Assembly (NCBI GenBank): GCA_964345075.1
Contig: CAYFPS010000010.1
Coordinates: 1 to 64,000 of the forward strand
Source: CAYFPS01 sp964345075
GTDB taxonomy: Bacteria > CAIWAD01
DNA: 64,000 bases
Direction of reading: 5' to 3'
Under the pieces are notes generated by a model. The model searched no databases and was not told the DNA's origin. It saw only the letters and a list, made by a program, of their open reading frames with translations. Below, in pieces: positions 42,068 through 51,520 of this stretch (positions are counted from its first letter, which is position 1; each line of letters opens with the position of its first letter). A program made the position numbers and the translations under genes.

Positions 42068-43877
42068 GCGCTGGCAGGCCCTGCGCGCTGCATGGGGCTG
42101 GCTCCATCCGCAGCTCTTCCCCGCTTCCGGACCGGAACCGGGCAGCTGGCCGCTGGATCCGGACAAGAGCCGTGATACAGCCCGTCTGCTGCTTGCAGAA
42201 GCCCGGGACTTGCTGGACCAATCAGCCGCTGAACCACATGTCTCACATCAAGCCAGCATCCGCTGGGGCCATGAGCTGATTGAGCGAGAAGAAAAAGACC
42301 TGACCGCCGCCCGAAGCACTGCCTGGGTGGCCGATCATCTTTCAGCCGGCCTGCTGGGTGCGCTTCGTCACGGCTCGCGCACAAGCCTCAAGCGCGCTCT
42401 GGATGGGCTTCCGGCCTGGCTTGATCTTTGTGTATCACAAGATGTTGTCGAAGAGAACGCGGGAGCGGGTGAATCGCTCAAGCAGCGCCTGACAAGCCTT
42501 CAACAGCACCTCGAGCGCAGGCTGCTCGAATTGGATGAAAGTGAACTCGCCGGCAAGGTCCGGGTGCTGGAAGGCTTCCACGATCGCCTGCGTATCACGG
42601 CCTTTCAACCGGCCGATGTCAGTCAGGCTGCTGCAGGCCTGCAGGCAAAGGATCTGGAAAAGCTGGACGATGCCATTCAGCGCCTGAACGCAGATATTGA
42701 GCGGCGCATCAAGCGCCTTGATCAACGCTATCTGGGCAAGGCGGACACGGCAGAAGCCAACATTCTGGCGCTGATCGAGCTGGATCAGGGACGGCCCGAG
42801 CAGTGGGCGGCATCCTTTAATCGAAGGCGACAGGAGATTGAGCAGGAGCTCGCACTACGCGGCATGCCCGCCAATCGCGAGCTCCGTTTTCATGTGGAGC
42901 CGGGGCTCTATCCCGGTTTTGTCGAGCTCGCTCCCGCCTGCTGGCACCGTTCATGGAATCAGCATGGCCGGCGTCTTCCTGATTTGAGCCTGCTGGATCC
43001 ACTGAGGCTCGAAGCCCATCTGATTGAATGGAATCATGTCCGTCAGCCCCTGGAGCTTGCTACCCGACATCGGCCGGGCAGCGACAGTCTGCTTGAACTC
43101 TGGGGACAGGCGCCCCATCCGGCTGCCTTCCTTTTACGGGATGGTGATACGCGGCGCTGGGCGGATGCGGCCCCGGGCTGGCTGCTTGATCAGGGCTGGA
43201 TGGGCGGTGAGCGGCGATTGCGCCTTCTGCAAAAAAGGCAGGAGCTCCGTCTGCTTAAAATCGGTCGCATCGATCTATTGCGCCTGCTGGCAGTCAGGCC
43301 GGACGACGAACTGGAGATTCAAATCTCCGGGGAAGCGCGCTTGCCCGAGCATTCGCTTAAAGCCATCTGGCAGAAGATGCTCGCCGAGCCGGGGCACTTT
43401 GCCTTCCGCGCGCTGGATGGCCTTGCGCTGGCTGAGAAAATGCGCTCCCTGAAGAAGAGCTGGCAGGATAGTGTCGGTAGTGAAGACACCTTCAGCGCCA
43501 TGCAGCAGTTCTGCCTGATGCCTCGTGATACTTGGCCCGAGCTGGCAGAAGCCTTCAGCCCCAGCGGCAGAAGCCTGCCTCAGCCGCCACCTGCTCTTCC
43601 CCGCCCACGCGAGGATCAGGAAGGCCTCTTGAGCGAGGTGGAACAGCGTCTGGCAGAGCTTGGCCGAATACGCAAGGAAGACCTGCTGGCCGGCAGCGAA
43701 TTTGATGGCGGATCGCCCGCTGTGGATGAAGCACTGGCGGCACCAGCAGAGGCCCTGAGCGTCGTAGCTGCAGATAGCGAGGTTGATTCATCCGCTTCAG
43801 ATGTTGTATCACGGCCGGAAGATGCTGAGAGCTCAAACGAAGGCTCAAAGGAGCCCGACCATTCACCAGTTAGCTGA
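42042..43877 (+). CDS. Hypothetical protein with coiled-coil segment and acidic tail
   Basis: TTG at 42042 is preceded by AGAGGGGG at ideal spacing and overlaps ychF by 26 nt. The 611-residue product matches no family I recognise. It is soluble, with no signal peptide or membrane helix. Residues about 130-240 are helical and charged, likely coiled coil (LQQHLERRLLELDESELAG, LEKLDDAIQRLNADIERRI). The middle is Trp-rich (FVELAPACWHRSWNQHGRR, RRWADAAPGWLLDQGWMGG). The end (about 505-611) is rich in Pro, Glu, Ser and Ala and probably disordered. It overlaps the ABC gene downstream, so it is co-expressed with ychF and the exporter. Seven GTGATAC motifs occur within its 1.8 kb. Confidence 0.7.
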   Translation: MSTSASTSERWQALRAAWGWLHPQLFPASGPEPGSWPLDPDKSRDTARLLLAEARDLLDQSAAEPHVSHQASIRWGHELIEREEKDLTAARSTAWVADHLSAGLLGALRHGSRTSLKRALDGLPAWLDLCVSQDVVEENAGAGESLKQRLTSLQQHLERRLLELDESELAGKVRVLEGFHDRLRITAFQPADVSQAAAGLQAKDLEKLDDAIQRLNADIERRIKRLDQRYLGKADTAEANILALIELDQGRPEQWAASFNRRRQEIEQELALRGMPANRELRFHVEPGLYPGFVELAPACWHRSWNQHGRRLPDLSLLDPLRLEAHLIEWNHVRQPLELATRHRPGSDSLLELWGQAPHPAAFLLRDGDTRRWADAAPGWLLDQGWMGGERRLRLLQKRQELRLLKIGRIDLLRLLAVRPDDELEIQISGEARLPEHSLKAIWQKMLAEPGHFAFRALDGLALAEKMRSLKKSWQDSVGSEDTFSAMQQFCLMPRDTWPELAEAFSPSGRSLPQPPPALPRPREDQEGLLSEVEQRLAELGRIRKEDLLAGSEFDGGSPAVDEALAAPAEALSVVAADSEVDSSASDVVSRPEDAESSNEGSKEPDHSPVS

Positions 43878-45600
43878 TATTCTGGCGCTGATGAAGCGCT
43901 ACCGGGGCCGAATACTTGCCGGAGCCCTCGCCGTACTCGTCACCAACAGCATTCTGATTTTTGGGCCCCGCGTGCTGGGTCTGGCCATTGATGATCTGAA
44001 GGATGGAAGCCTCGCCAGAAGCCTCAGCTGGTACATCGGCCTGATGCTGGCGATCAGTGTTGGGCAGGGTATCGCGCGCTTTGCCATGCGCCGCATCATC
44101 ATCGGCTCCAGCCGTCATGTGGAGCGTGATTTGCGCGCAACCTTCCTTGGGCGATTGCTCGAACTGCCCGTGCGCTTTTATGCTTCACGCTACACGGGTG
44201 ACATCATGAGCCGCGCGACTCAGGATATCGAAAATGTGCGCATGGCGGCCGGCCCGGCGCTGATGTATTCCATGGATACGGTCCTGCTCTGCGGATATGG
44301 TCTGGGCATGATGTTTTTCATCAGCCCACCGCTGGCCATGATCGTCGTCGTGATCCTGCCCGTGATCAGCGCGCTTGTCTTCAAACTCTCCAGCAAGATT
44401 CACGCCGTTACAATGGAAAGCCAGCGGCAGTTCGGACGAGTCTCCACGCAGGTACAGGAGTCCATGTCCGGCATTCGCGTGATACAGGCATACTCGGCTG
44501 AAGCGGATCGGCAGCAGCAATTTGAAAAAGAGCTGGATGCTTATCGCAGCATTCAAATGCGGATGATTCGGCTGCAGGCGGCGTTCAGGCCACTTCTGGG
44601 TCTGCTTTTCACCGTTGGCCAGGGTTTGATTCTGCTCGCGGGTGGCCGTGCGATCGTCGCCGGAAGCCTGACACTGGGCGAGTATGTTTCCTTCAGCGTC
44701 TACCTGACCATGTTGTCCTGGCCGATGGTTGCCATAGGCTGGAGCCTCAACCTTCTGCAGCGCGGGAGCGCCGGCATGCGTCGCCTGAATGAAATCCTGC
44801 TGGCTGAGGGGAAACTGGAAGCGGGACAGGCCCGAGATGCCATTCAGGGTTCGCTTAAGTTCCAGCATGTGACACATCACTACGAAGGCTCCTCCGAGAG
44901 TGCTTTGGTTGATGTCTCTTTTGAGCTTCAGCCCGGGCGCACGCTGGGTATTGTCGGACCGACCGGCTGCGGCAAGAGTACACTGCTAAGGCTTGCCGCG
45001 CGGCAGATGGATCCTGATCAAGGCAGCGTGATGCTGGATGGCCGCAGTCTGCCCGAGTACGAGAGCGATCATCTTCGTCAGTGTGTTACGGTCGTGCCTC
45101 AGGAGGCTTTCCTCTTCAGTGATCTGTTGAATCACAATGTGGCCTTTGGAAGGCCTGATGCATCACAGGACCTGCTTGACGAAGCCGCGGCAAACAGCAG
45201 GCTCGAACAGGATCTTCCCCAGTTCCCACAGGGTTGGGAGACCCGTGTTGGTGAGCGCGGCGTGACTCTTTCCGGTGGGCAGAAGCAGCGGGCAACAATC
45301 GCCCGGGCCCTGCTGATGGATGCCCGCGTTCTGCTGATGGATGATGCCTTGAGCGCTATTGATACACAAACTGAGGAAGCGCTCATTGGCCGTCTGAAGG
45401 ATGTGATGCGGGATCGCACCACGCTGATCGCCAGCCATCGCCTTTCCGTGATGCGTGAAGTCGATGAGATCATTGTACTGGACAAGGGCAGAATCGTTGA
45501 ACGCGGGACGCACAACGAGCTGCGTGATACAAGTGGCCTCTATGCTGAGCTGCTGAAGCGTCAGGAACTTGAAAGTCAGCTTGCCGGAGCGGACTCATGA
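43822..45600 (+). CDS. ABC exporter half-transporter, subunit with degenerate catalytic site (MdlA/BmrC-like)
   Basis: ATG at 43822 is chosen because RSPTIHQLADILALMKRYRGR resembles the amphipathic start of this family; other in-frame starts are 43783, 43801 and 43891. The 592-residue protein has six membrane helices (about 35-310) and one ATPase domain: Walker A GPTGCGKST (about 380), signature LSGGQKQR, and Walker B LLMDDALSAID. In Walker B the catalytic Glu is Asp, the usual mark of the inactive site of heterodimeric exporters such as BmrCD, LmrCD and TM287/288. The partner gene overlaps it by 4 nt (ATGA). Export of drugs, lipids or peptides is possible. Confidence 0.9.
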   Translation: MLRAQTKAQRSPTIHQLADILALMKRYRGRILAGALAVLVTNSILIFGPRVLGLAIDDLKDGSLARSLSWYIGLMLAISVGQGIARFAMRRIIIGSSRHVERDLRATFLGRLLELPVRFYASRYTGDIMSRATQDIENVRMAAGPALMYSMDTVLLCGYGLGMMFFISPPLAMIVVVILPVISALVFKLSSKIHAVTMESQRQFGRVSTQVQESMSGIRVIQAYSAEADRQQQFEKELDAYRSIQMRMIRLQAAFRPLLGLLFTVGQGLILLAGGRAIVAGSLTLGEYVSFSVYLTMLSWPMVAIGWSLNLLQRGSAGMRRLNEILLAEGKLEAGQARDAIQGSLKFQHVTHHYEGSSESALVDVSFELQPGRTLGIVGPTGCGKSTLLRLAARQMDPDQGSVMLDGRSLPEYESDHLRQCVTVVPQEAFLFSDLLNHNVAFGRPDASQDLLDEAAANSRLEQDLPQFPQGWETRVGERGVTLSGGQKQRATIARALLMDARVLLMDDALSAIDTQTEEALIGRLKDVMRDRTTLIASHRLSVMREVDEIIVLDKGRIVERGTHNELRDTSGLYAELLKRQELESQLAGADS

Positions 45601-47381
45601 AGGGGCAGGTGCAAAAAGATCGTGGCCTTGATGCCCGTCTGCTGATGCGTCTTTCGCGCTTTCTGATTCCGCACAAGGGGATGGCCCTGCTGGCCCTCCT
45701 GCTGATTCTGGCAGCCAGCGCGCTTGATACAGCCATTCCACTTGTCACACGCCACGCCATTGATGTGGACATGGCCAATGGCGATCTCGATGGCCTGCTA
45801 CAGACCGTTCTGCTTTTTCTGGGACTTGCAATTGGCGCTTTCGTATTGCGCTACCTGCAGCAGATTGTGACCGGCTGGATCGGCCAGACCATTGTGCTTG
45901 AAATCCGCAGCCGGCTTTTCAGGCGTGTGCAGGAACTTCATCTGGCCTGGTACGACCGTAATCCTGTCGGGCAGGTGATGAGTCGCCTGACCAATGATGT
46001 GGAAACCCTGAACGAAGTCTTCACCGGTGGCCTCATCCTGATTTTTCAGGATCTGCTGCTTCTGGTGATGATCGCTGCAGCCCTGCTCTGGATGGACTGG
46101 CGACTGGCTCTTGTCCTGTTCTGCGTGATCCCCCTGATCTTTGTGGCCACCTTCACATTCAAACGACTGACGCGGGCAGCCTTCAGGCGTGTCCGCGCGC
46201 TGGTGGGTGAAGTCAACACCTTTTTGCAGGAGACGATCACGGGCATCAGCGTGATCCAGCTCTTCAGGCAGGAAGCGCGGCTGAAGACCCGCTTTGATGG
46301 AATCAACGACCGCCTCCTGGGCGAAAACATTCGCACCATTTTCTATTTCGCTGTCTTCTTTCCACTGATGGAGCTTCTGGGCAGTCTGGCAACCGCGGCC
46401 ATTCTGTGGGCCGGGGCCGAGCGCGTCTTGACGGGCATCTTGAGCTTTGGCGCGCTGGTGGCCTTTCTGCAGTACGCTGAAAAGTTCTTTCGGCCGATCC
46501 GTGATCTTGCTGAGAAGTACAACATCCTGCAAAGCGCCATGGCAGCGGCCGAACGTGTCTTTGAACTGCTGGATCAAAAGCCTGCCATCACCGGTGGCAT
46601 GGTGGGTGCAGTGGGCGGCAAGCCTGCCCCTGTGGCGACAGGCGAGATTGTCTTTGACGGTGTCTGGTTTGCCTACAACGATGAAAACTGGGTACTGCGT
46701 GATCTGAGCTTCACCGTGAAGCCGGGCTCATCCACGGCCCTGGTGGGCTACACGGGCGCCGGCAAAACAAGTATTACGGGTCTGCTGCAGCGCTTCTACG
46801 AGTTCCAGAAAGGCCGTATCACGGTTGATGGCGTAGACATCCGCGAGTGGGATCTGAAGGCGCTGCGCGAGCGCATGGCGATTGTCCTGCAGGATGTTTT
46901 CCTCTTCTCAGGCTCGGTTGCCGACAACATTCGCATGGGCCGCGAGCTGACGGATGAAGAGCTGAGCAGTGCCGTATCACAAACGGGTCTTGACCGCGTG
47001 CTGGAAGGGCGTTCAGACGGACTTGACTCAGCAGTTGGCGAGCGGGGACAGCTGCTCTCCGGTGGTCAGCGACAGCTTGTGAGCTTTTCCCGGGCTCTGG
47101 CCAGCAAACCTTCGATTCTGATTCTGGATGAGGCCACTTCCAGCGTGGACAGCATTTCTGAAGAGCTGATTCAACAAGCGATCGCCACGCTACTGGAAGG
47201 CCGGTCGAGCCTGGTGATCGCCCATCGCCTCTCGACGATCATACGCGCGGATCAGATTCTTGTCCTGCACCGCGGGCAGGTCGTTGAGCGCGGACGACAT
47301 CAAGAGCTTCTTGAACTGAAGGGTGTGTATCACAGACTCTGGCAGCTGGAACAGCAGAAGGAACCCGGACATGCTGCTTGA
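45597..47381 (+). CDS. ABC exporter half-transporter, catalytic partner (MdlB/BmrD-like)
   Basis: A 594-residue partner of the preceding protein: six membrane helices (about 20-325) and an ATPase domain with Walker A GYTGAGKTS (about 385), signature LLSGGQRQL and an intact Walker B LILDEATSSVD followed by the H-loop IAHRLSTI. Together the two halves make one canonical and one degenerate ATP site. It starts within the previous stop and overlaps the TauE-like gene by 11 nt. Confidence 0.92.
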   Translation: MKGQVQKDRGLDARLLMRLSRFLIPHKGMALLALLLILAASALDTAIPLVTRHAIDVDMANGDLDGLLQTVLLFLGLAIGAFVLRYLQQIVTGWIGQTIVLEIRSRLFRRVQELHLAWYDRNPVGQVMSRLTNDVETLNEVFTGGLILIFQDLLLLVMIAAALLWMDWRLALVLFCVIPLIFVATFTFKRLTRAAFRRVRALVGEVNTFLQETITGISVIQLFRQEARLKTRFDGINDRLLGENIRTIFYFAVFFPLMELLGSLATAAILWAGAERVLTGILSFGALVAFLQYAEKFFRPIRDLAEKYNILQSAMAAAERVFELLDQKPAITGGMVGAVGGKPAPVATGEIVFDGVWFAYNDENWVLRDLSFTVKPGSSTALVGYTGAGKTSITGLLQRFYEFQKGRITVDGVDIREWDLKALRERMAIVLQDVFLFSGSVADNIRMGRELTDEELSSAVSQTGLDRVLEGRSDGLDSAVGERGQLLSGGQRQLVSFSRALASKPSILILDEATSSVDSISEELIQQAIATLLEGRSSLVIAHRLSTIIRADQILVLHRGQVVERGRHQELLELKGVYHRLWQLEQQKEPGHAA

Positions 47382-48408
47382 GCCTATTCTGCTATTGGGT
47401 GATGGTAGTGCCATCAGCCTGTGGAGCCTGGTGTTGGGCGGGCTGCTGGGTGGCCTGACCGCCGGCCTGATCGGAATTGGCGGCGGGGCGATTGTCACAC
47501 CGCTGCTGATGTCCTTCGGCCTGGCTCCGCGCATAGCCACAGCCTGCATGAGTGTCGCGATCATCTCGAATGCCTCGGGGGCCTGCACCTACAGCCTGCG
47601 GCACTGGAAGGCCGATGTCCGGCTGGGTGTGATCATGGGCCTGATGGCGACGATCGGCGGCCAAGTGGGAACATGGACCATCGCCCACCTGGACAAACCC
47701 GCTCTGATTGACGGCATCATCCGTGCGGCCTATGTTTTCCTGCTGCTCTTTCTGGCTTACAAATTGTGGCGCGGGAAAAGCCGGAGCCATCAGGGCCTGC
47801 GCAGCCTCTTGTTTCGTCTGCCCTTGCGCTACAAGAGCCCCTTTGAGAGTGAAGCCGTTTCGCCGCTGTTCCCGGCGCTTGTCGCGCTGCTTGTGGGAAT
47901 CGTTGCATCGCTGCTTGGAATCGGCGGAGGCATCTTCTACGTGCCCCTGCTGATGGCGCTCTTCGGCCGCGATATTCGGGAACTGGTAACGGTCAGTCAG
48001 GTGGCTGTCCTCTTCAGCAGCGTGAGCGTGGCCAGTGGTCATGTCTTTTTCACTGGCAATGTGGAGGTTCGCATTGCGCTGGTGCTGGTGCTGGCGGGCA
48101 GTCTGGGAACCGCCGTCGGCAGCAGGCTGAAGAAGCACTTGAGCGCCCGGCATATCGAGCGGCTTTTCGCACTCATCCTGCTGGGCGGTGCTTGGCGCAT
48201 GATTGTCCAGTTGACGAGCAGTTCCGGCGCTGCACACGGCAAGCTGCTGCCTGCAGGCGGCCTGCAATCCGACTGGTTGGGCTGGCTACCCCTCTGGGCG
48301 GCAGAGAGCCCCTGGCGCATCTGGCTGCTTACGGCGGGCTTTGCCATGCTGGCCGGTCCGCTGCTGGCGATGCTGCAGCACTGGGTGCTGGATCGGTTGG
48401 AGAGGTAG
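47371..48408 (+). CDS. TauE/SafE family membrane transporter
   Basis: ATG at 47371 starts inside the end of the ABC gene. The 345-residue protein has about eight to nine hydrophobic helices in two repeated halves, each carrying the family motif: GLIGIGGGAIVTPLL (about 30) and SLLGIGGGIFYVPLL (about 185). Members export sulfite, sulfoacetate or other small organic anions; the substrate here is not predictable. The C-terminal 60 residues (LPAGGLQSDWLGWLPLW and a last helix) extend beyond the usual 250-270 residue length. Last gene of the ychF operon. Confidence 0.87.
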   Translation: MLLEPILLLGDGSAISLWSLVLGGLLGGLTAGLIGIGGGAIVTPLLMSFGLAPRIATACMSVAIISNASGACTYSLRHWKADVRLGVIMGLMATIGGQVGTWTIAHLDKPALIDGIIRAAYVFLLLFLAYKLWRGKSRSHQGLRSLLFRLPLRYKSPFESEAVSPLFPALVALLVGIVASLLGIGGGIFYVPLLMALFGRDIRELVTVSQVAVLFSSVSVASGHVFFTGNVEVRIALVLVLAGSLGTAVGSRLKKHLSARHIERLFALILLGGAWRMIVQLTSSSGAAHGKLLPAGGLQSDWLGWLPLWAAESPWRIWLLTAGFAMLAGPLLAMLQHWVLDRLER

Positions 48409-48420
48409 GGGGGGAGGCTT

Positions 48421-48480
48421 TCCGACCAGTGGTCCGACCAGTGGTCCAACCAGTAGTCCGACCAGTAGTCCGACCAAATC
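48421..48480. repeat. 12-bp tandem repeat TCCGACCAGTGG, array 1
   Basis: Four full units and a partial fifth of TCC(G/A)ACCAGT(G/A)G in strict 12-bp register. The core ACCAGTGGT is nearly self-complementary. It lies 12 nt after the TauE-like stop. In the 389-bp gap 48409-48797 it is followed by about 96 unique bases and a second array in the same phase. Open frames across it on either strand are repeat artefacts. Confidence 0.9.
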
Positions 48481-48576
48481 CGCGGTTTGCTCCGTAAATG
48501 GACCTGGCGAATCTGTCTGAATCCAATGACAGAGCTTTTCGGGTTGCAGCTTTGAAGGTGATGGAGGACGGCTTGC

Positions 48577-48612
48577 TCCAACCAGTGGTCCGACCAGTAG
48601 TCCAACCACAAA
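48577..48612. repeat. 12-bp tandem repeat, array 2
   Basis: Two full units (TCCAACCAGTGG, TCCGACCAGTAG) and a partial third. The distance to array 1 is 156 bp, thirteen times 12, so the arrays share one register as if the intervening 96 bp were decayed repeat or inserted in phase. Confidence 0.8.
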
Positions 48613-48638
48613 AAAACGCCCCGCCATTCAGCGGGGCG
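48608..48638 (-). terminator. GC hairpin with T-run on the minus strand
   Basis: An 8-bp stem CGCCCCGC/GCGGGGCG with six-base loop (48617-48638) is preceded on the plus strand by a run of A. It therefore has the form of a terminator for minus-strand transcription, although both flanking genes are on the plus strand. It may block antisense transcripts from the repeat region or act weakly in both directions. Confidence 0.55.
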
Positions 48639-48797
48639 CCGCAGCAGTTGTACCGATCCACACAAGGTGTTTCGGTGGGCCGGCAGTTTCATGTGCTGCC
48701 GGTACTGGCATGAATCGGCGAATGTGAGGCCTGACTTTAGCTTGAAGGGAAAAAAGATTGACGATTTCAGCTGAAGCGCCTTTTGTACCTTTGCAGC

Positions 48798-50159
48798 ATG
48801 TATTTCACACTATTTGGTCCGCGCGAAGATCATGGTGCAACCTGCCTGCATCTGGCTTTTGAAGATGCCGGCCTGCTCTTCGATGCCGGCCTGGACCCTG
48901 TGCTTGCCGGATGGGAAGCGCTGGCAGACACGCATCTGATGACGCAGTTCCCGGAGCAGTACCGGGTCGACTCTATCCTGATCAGCCATGCGCATCTGGA
49001 TCACATGGGCGGATTGCCCCACGTGGCCGCACGCTTTCCGGAAGCATCCATCCTCATGACGGAAGAGAGCTGGCACCTGACCCGCATGCAGCTCTGCCGT
49101 CACGCCAGCATCTGGCAGCATGCGTATGACGAGGGGCTCGCCGATTACCCACTCTTCACACCAGCTGAAGTGCAGGATCTGGAATCGCGCATCCTGAAGG
49201 TCAGGAAGGGCGAAACCTCGGAGCTCATGCTGGGCGCTGCCGGGCCAGTTCGTATCACGCCCTGGGATGCCGGCCACATTCTGGGCAGCTGCGCCTGGCA
49301 TATCGAGCAGGGTTCGCGCAGTTTGTATTACACGGCGGATGTCTGTGGCAGGCCGCAAAGTGTGATACAAGGCGCCATCTACCCTCCCGCTGCTGATGTT
49401 GTGATCAGCGAGAGCACCATCGGCTGGAGCGATCGCCATGTGGCTGCCAGTCGCAAGCAGGAAATCGAGGCACTGGCAGAAGCGATAAGCGAAGTAGCCA
49501 CTCTGGGCGGTAGCATCCTGATACCGGTCTTCAACATGGGGCGCGCCCAGGAGCTCCTCTTCATTTTGCACAGCCTCAAACGACGGGAGAAAATCCCGCC
49601 TCTGCCCGTACATGTCGGCCGATCGGCCTGGGAGATCGCCAAGCTCTATGATCGCTTTGCAGCGGGCGACCGTCGCCTGTTGCCCGACTTCCTGTTTGAA
49701 GAAACTCTGGTAGACATTGTCGACGACGCCGACGAGATCGAGCTGAGTGCGGACAGCCGCGTTTATCTGGTGCCTTCAGGAATGATCCATCCCGGTAGCC
49801 CTTCATGGAAGCTGGCCCGCCGCATGCTGCCCCATCCCCTGCATGCAATCCTGTTCGTCGGCCACACACGTGGCGGGAGTTTTGGGAAAACCCTGATGCA
49901 AAGCGCTCAGGGCGACGAACTTGACTTCGATGGTCAGTCTGTCACACGCCATTGCCGCCTTGAAAGCTTCCTCTTCTCCAGCCATTCCAACCGCGCCGAG
50001 CTCGCAGGCATGGTCGAGCGCATTCAGCCTTCCCGGCTTGTCCTCCTGCCCGGACGCAAGGACTCTGTTGATCTGGTGAGACAGGAGCTGACAGCCAGCA
50101 TGCCTGAACTTCGTATCGAAGAAGCCTTGCCCGGCCAGGAACTGGACCTGAACAGCTGA
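48798..50159 (+). CDS. Beta-CASP metallo-beta-lactamase-fold nuclease-like protein
   Basis: ATG at 48798 (MYFTLFGPREDHGATCLHL) is taken over an upstream in-frame start. The 453-residue protein has the metal motif HAHLDH (64-69), DAGHILGSCAWHI as motif III, YTADVCGRP as motif IV and the beta-CASP insertion with IPVFNMGRAQELLFIL and SGMIHPGS, ending FSSHSNRAELAGMVERIQP. Family members are RNA-processing nucleases related to CPSF73. There is no KH domain. It leads a four-gene operon in which every junction overlaps by 1-4 nt. Confidence 0.87.
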   Translation: MYFTLFGPREDHGATCLHLAFEDAGLLFDAGLDPVLAGWEALADTHLMTQFPEQYRVDSILISHAHLDHMGGLPHVAARFPEASILMTEESWHLTRMQLCRHASIWQHAYDEGLADYPLFTPAEVQDLESRILKVRKGETSELMLGAAGPVRITPWDAGHILGSCAWHIEQGSRSLYYTADVCGRPQSVIQGAIYPPAADVVISESTIGWSDRHVAASRKQEIEALAEAISEVATLGGSILIPVFNMGRAQELLFILHSLKRREKIPPLPVHVGRSAWEIAKLYDRFAAGDRRLLPDFLFEETLVDIVDDADEIELSADSRVYLVPSGMIHPGSPSWKLARRMLPHPLHAILFVGHTRGGSFGKTLMQSAQGDELDFDGQSVTRHCRLESFLFSSHSNRAELAGMVERIQPSRLVLLPGRKDSVDLVRQELTASMPELRIEEALPGQELDLNS

Positions 50160-51520
50160 TGGGTCTGTTCAATCGTGATCTGGCCTCGCAGGTTGTGCGC
50201 CTGGCGGTTCCAGTCGTGATCTCCCAGCTCAGCCAGACAGTCGTTGGATTGGTCGACACGATGATGGTCGGCCGGATTGGTGTCAATGCGCTGGCGGCAA
50301 CGGGCCTGGGATGTCTCGCCATCTGGATGGTGATGGGCGCGCTCGGGCATCTGAGCACGGGAACACAGATTCTTGCATCACGGCGCACGGGTCAAACCGA
50401 TCACGCGGGCGCTGGTCGCGCTCTGCGAGCAGCCTTGCAAATTGCCCTGCCCCTTGGTCTGCTGCTCACAATCCTCTTCTGGTTTGCCTACCCGGCCTAT
50501 TTCGCGCTGATTCTGGGCGGAAGGCAGGATCCGCTTTTCCCGCTGTGCTCCGAGTACAGCCAGTTGCGCTTGCTGGGCCTCCTCCCCTTTCTGCTGATCG
50601 CTGCGCTCAAGGGCTTTTTCAATGGGCTTGGTGATACAAGCCAGCATATGCGCGTATCACTGCTGATCAATGTGGTCAACGTCTTCTTCAACTGGGTCTT
50701 CATCTTTGGAAATCTGGGCGCAACGCCAATGGGCGTGGCAGGCGCGGGGCTTGCCTCATCCCTGGCCACCACCGCGGGAGCCGTCTATTTTCTGTTCCGT
50801 GCACACAGGGCAGGACTTGAAGACAGCCACGGATTTCGACCGCGTGATCTCCTGAAGCCCCTTGGAAGGGTGGCTGAGCGTCCCTCCAGATTGATTCGCC
50901 TGAGTCTGCCGGCGGGCGTACAGGCCTTTCTGGTCCTGGGCGGCTTTACGCTCTTCATGGCCATGATGAAGGTTGCGGGCACGGCTGAAGTCGCCGCGAC
51001 CAATGTGATCTTCACCATTTTGAGTTTTTCCTTCATGCCCGGTTTCGGAATTGGAATGGCAGCCAGCACGCTGATCGGGCAGAAACTGGGCGCCGGCCTG
51101 CCTGACGAAGCACAGTCCGCCGGACAGGAAGCCATGAAAATCGGCATGTTGCTGATGGGCCTGATGGGCGTAATCTTCATCACCTTTCCCGATCAACTGC
51201 TGGGCCTGTTTACAGATGATGCTGCTGTTCTGGCAGCTGGACGCTGGCCTCTTCGGCTCCTGGGCAGCATTCAAGTGCTGGATGCGCTCTCCATGACCAC
51301 AGCCGGCTGCCTGGAAGGGGCGGGCCTGACCCTCTTCGTCATGTGGAGTGAAGTGCTGGTCAACTGGCTGGTCTTCCTGCCCTTAAGCGCGTGGATCCTG
51401 CTGATTCACGGTGGGGGCATCAATATGGCCTTTACGAGTCTGGTGATCTATCTCGCTTGTTACGCCCTGATCCTTCAATGGAAGTGGCGACGCGGCGACT
51501 GGAAGGAGTCCGTCCTATGA
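50159..51520 (+). CDS. MATE family efflux transporter
   Basis: A 453-residue membrane protein with twelve hydrophobic helices in two six-helix halves. Typical MATE stretches are present: LAVPVVISQLSQTVVGLVDTMMVGRIG at the start, then GHLSTGTQILASRRTG, GFFNGLGDTSQHM, FSFMPGFGIGMAASTLIGQKLGAG and CLEGAGLTLFVMWSEV. It would extrude cationic compounds in exchange for sodium or protons. Start and previous stop share one base (TGATG); the next gene overlaps by 4 nt. Confidence 0.92.
   Translation: MGLFNRDLASQVVRLAVPVVISQLSQTVVGLVDTMMVGRIGVNALAATGLGCLAIWMVMGALGHLSTGTQILASRRTGQTDHAGAGRALRAALQIALPLGLLLTILFWFAYPAYFALILGGRQDPLFPLCSEYSQLRLLGLLPFLLIAALKGFFNGLGDTSQHMRVSLLINVVNVFFNWVFIFGNLGATPMGVAGAGLASSLATTAGAVYFLFRAHRAGLEDSHGFRPRDLLKPLGRVAERPSRLIRLSLPAGVQAFLVLGGFTLFMAMMKVAGTAEVAATNVIFTILSFSFMPGFGIGMAASTLIGQKLGAGLPDEAQSAGQEAMKIGMLLMGLMGVIFITFPDQLLGLFTDDAAVLAAGRWPLRLLGSIQVLDALSMTTAGCLEGAGLTLFVMWSEVLVNWLVFLPLSAWILLIHGGGINMAFTSLVIYLACYALILQWKWRRGDWKESVL

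Noticed and set aside
48421..48612. Possible CRISPR array
   Set aside because: Units are 12 bp and contiguous, without spacers of constant length, and no cas genes are in the window.
48039..48692. Minus-strand frame with Trp-Ser-Asp-Tyr repeats
   Set aside because: The repeats are the translation of the 12-bp TCCGACCAGTGG arrays, and the rest is antisense to the TauE-like gene. No start signal or family match.
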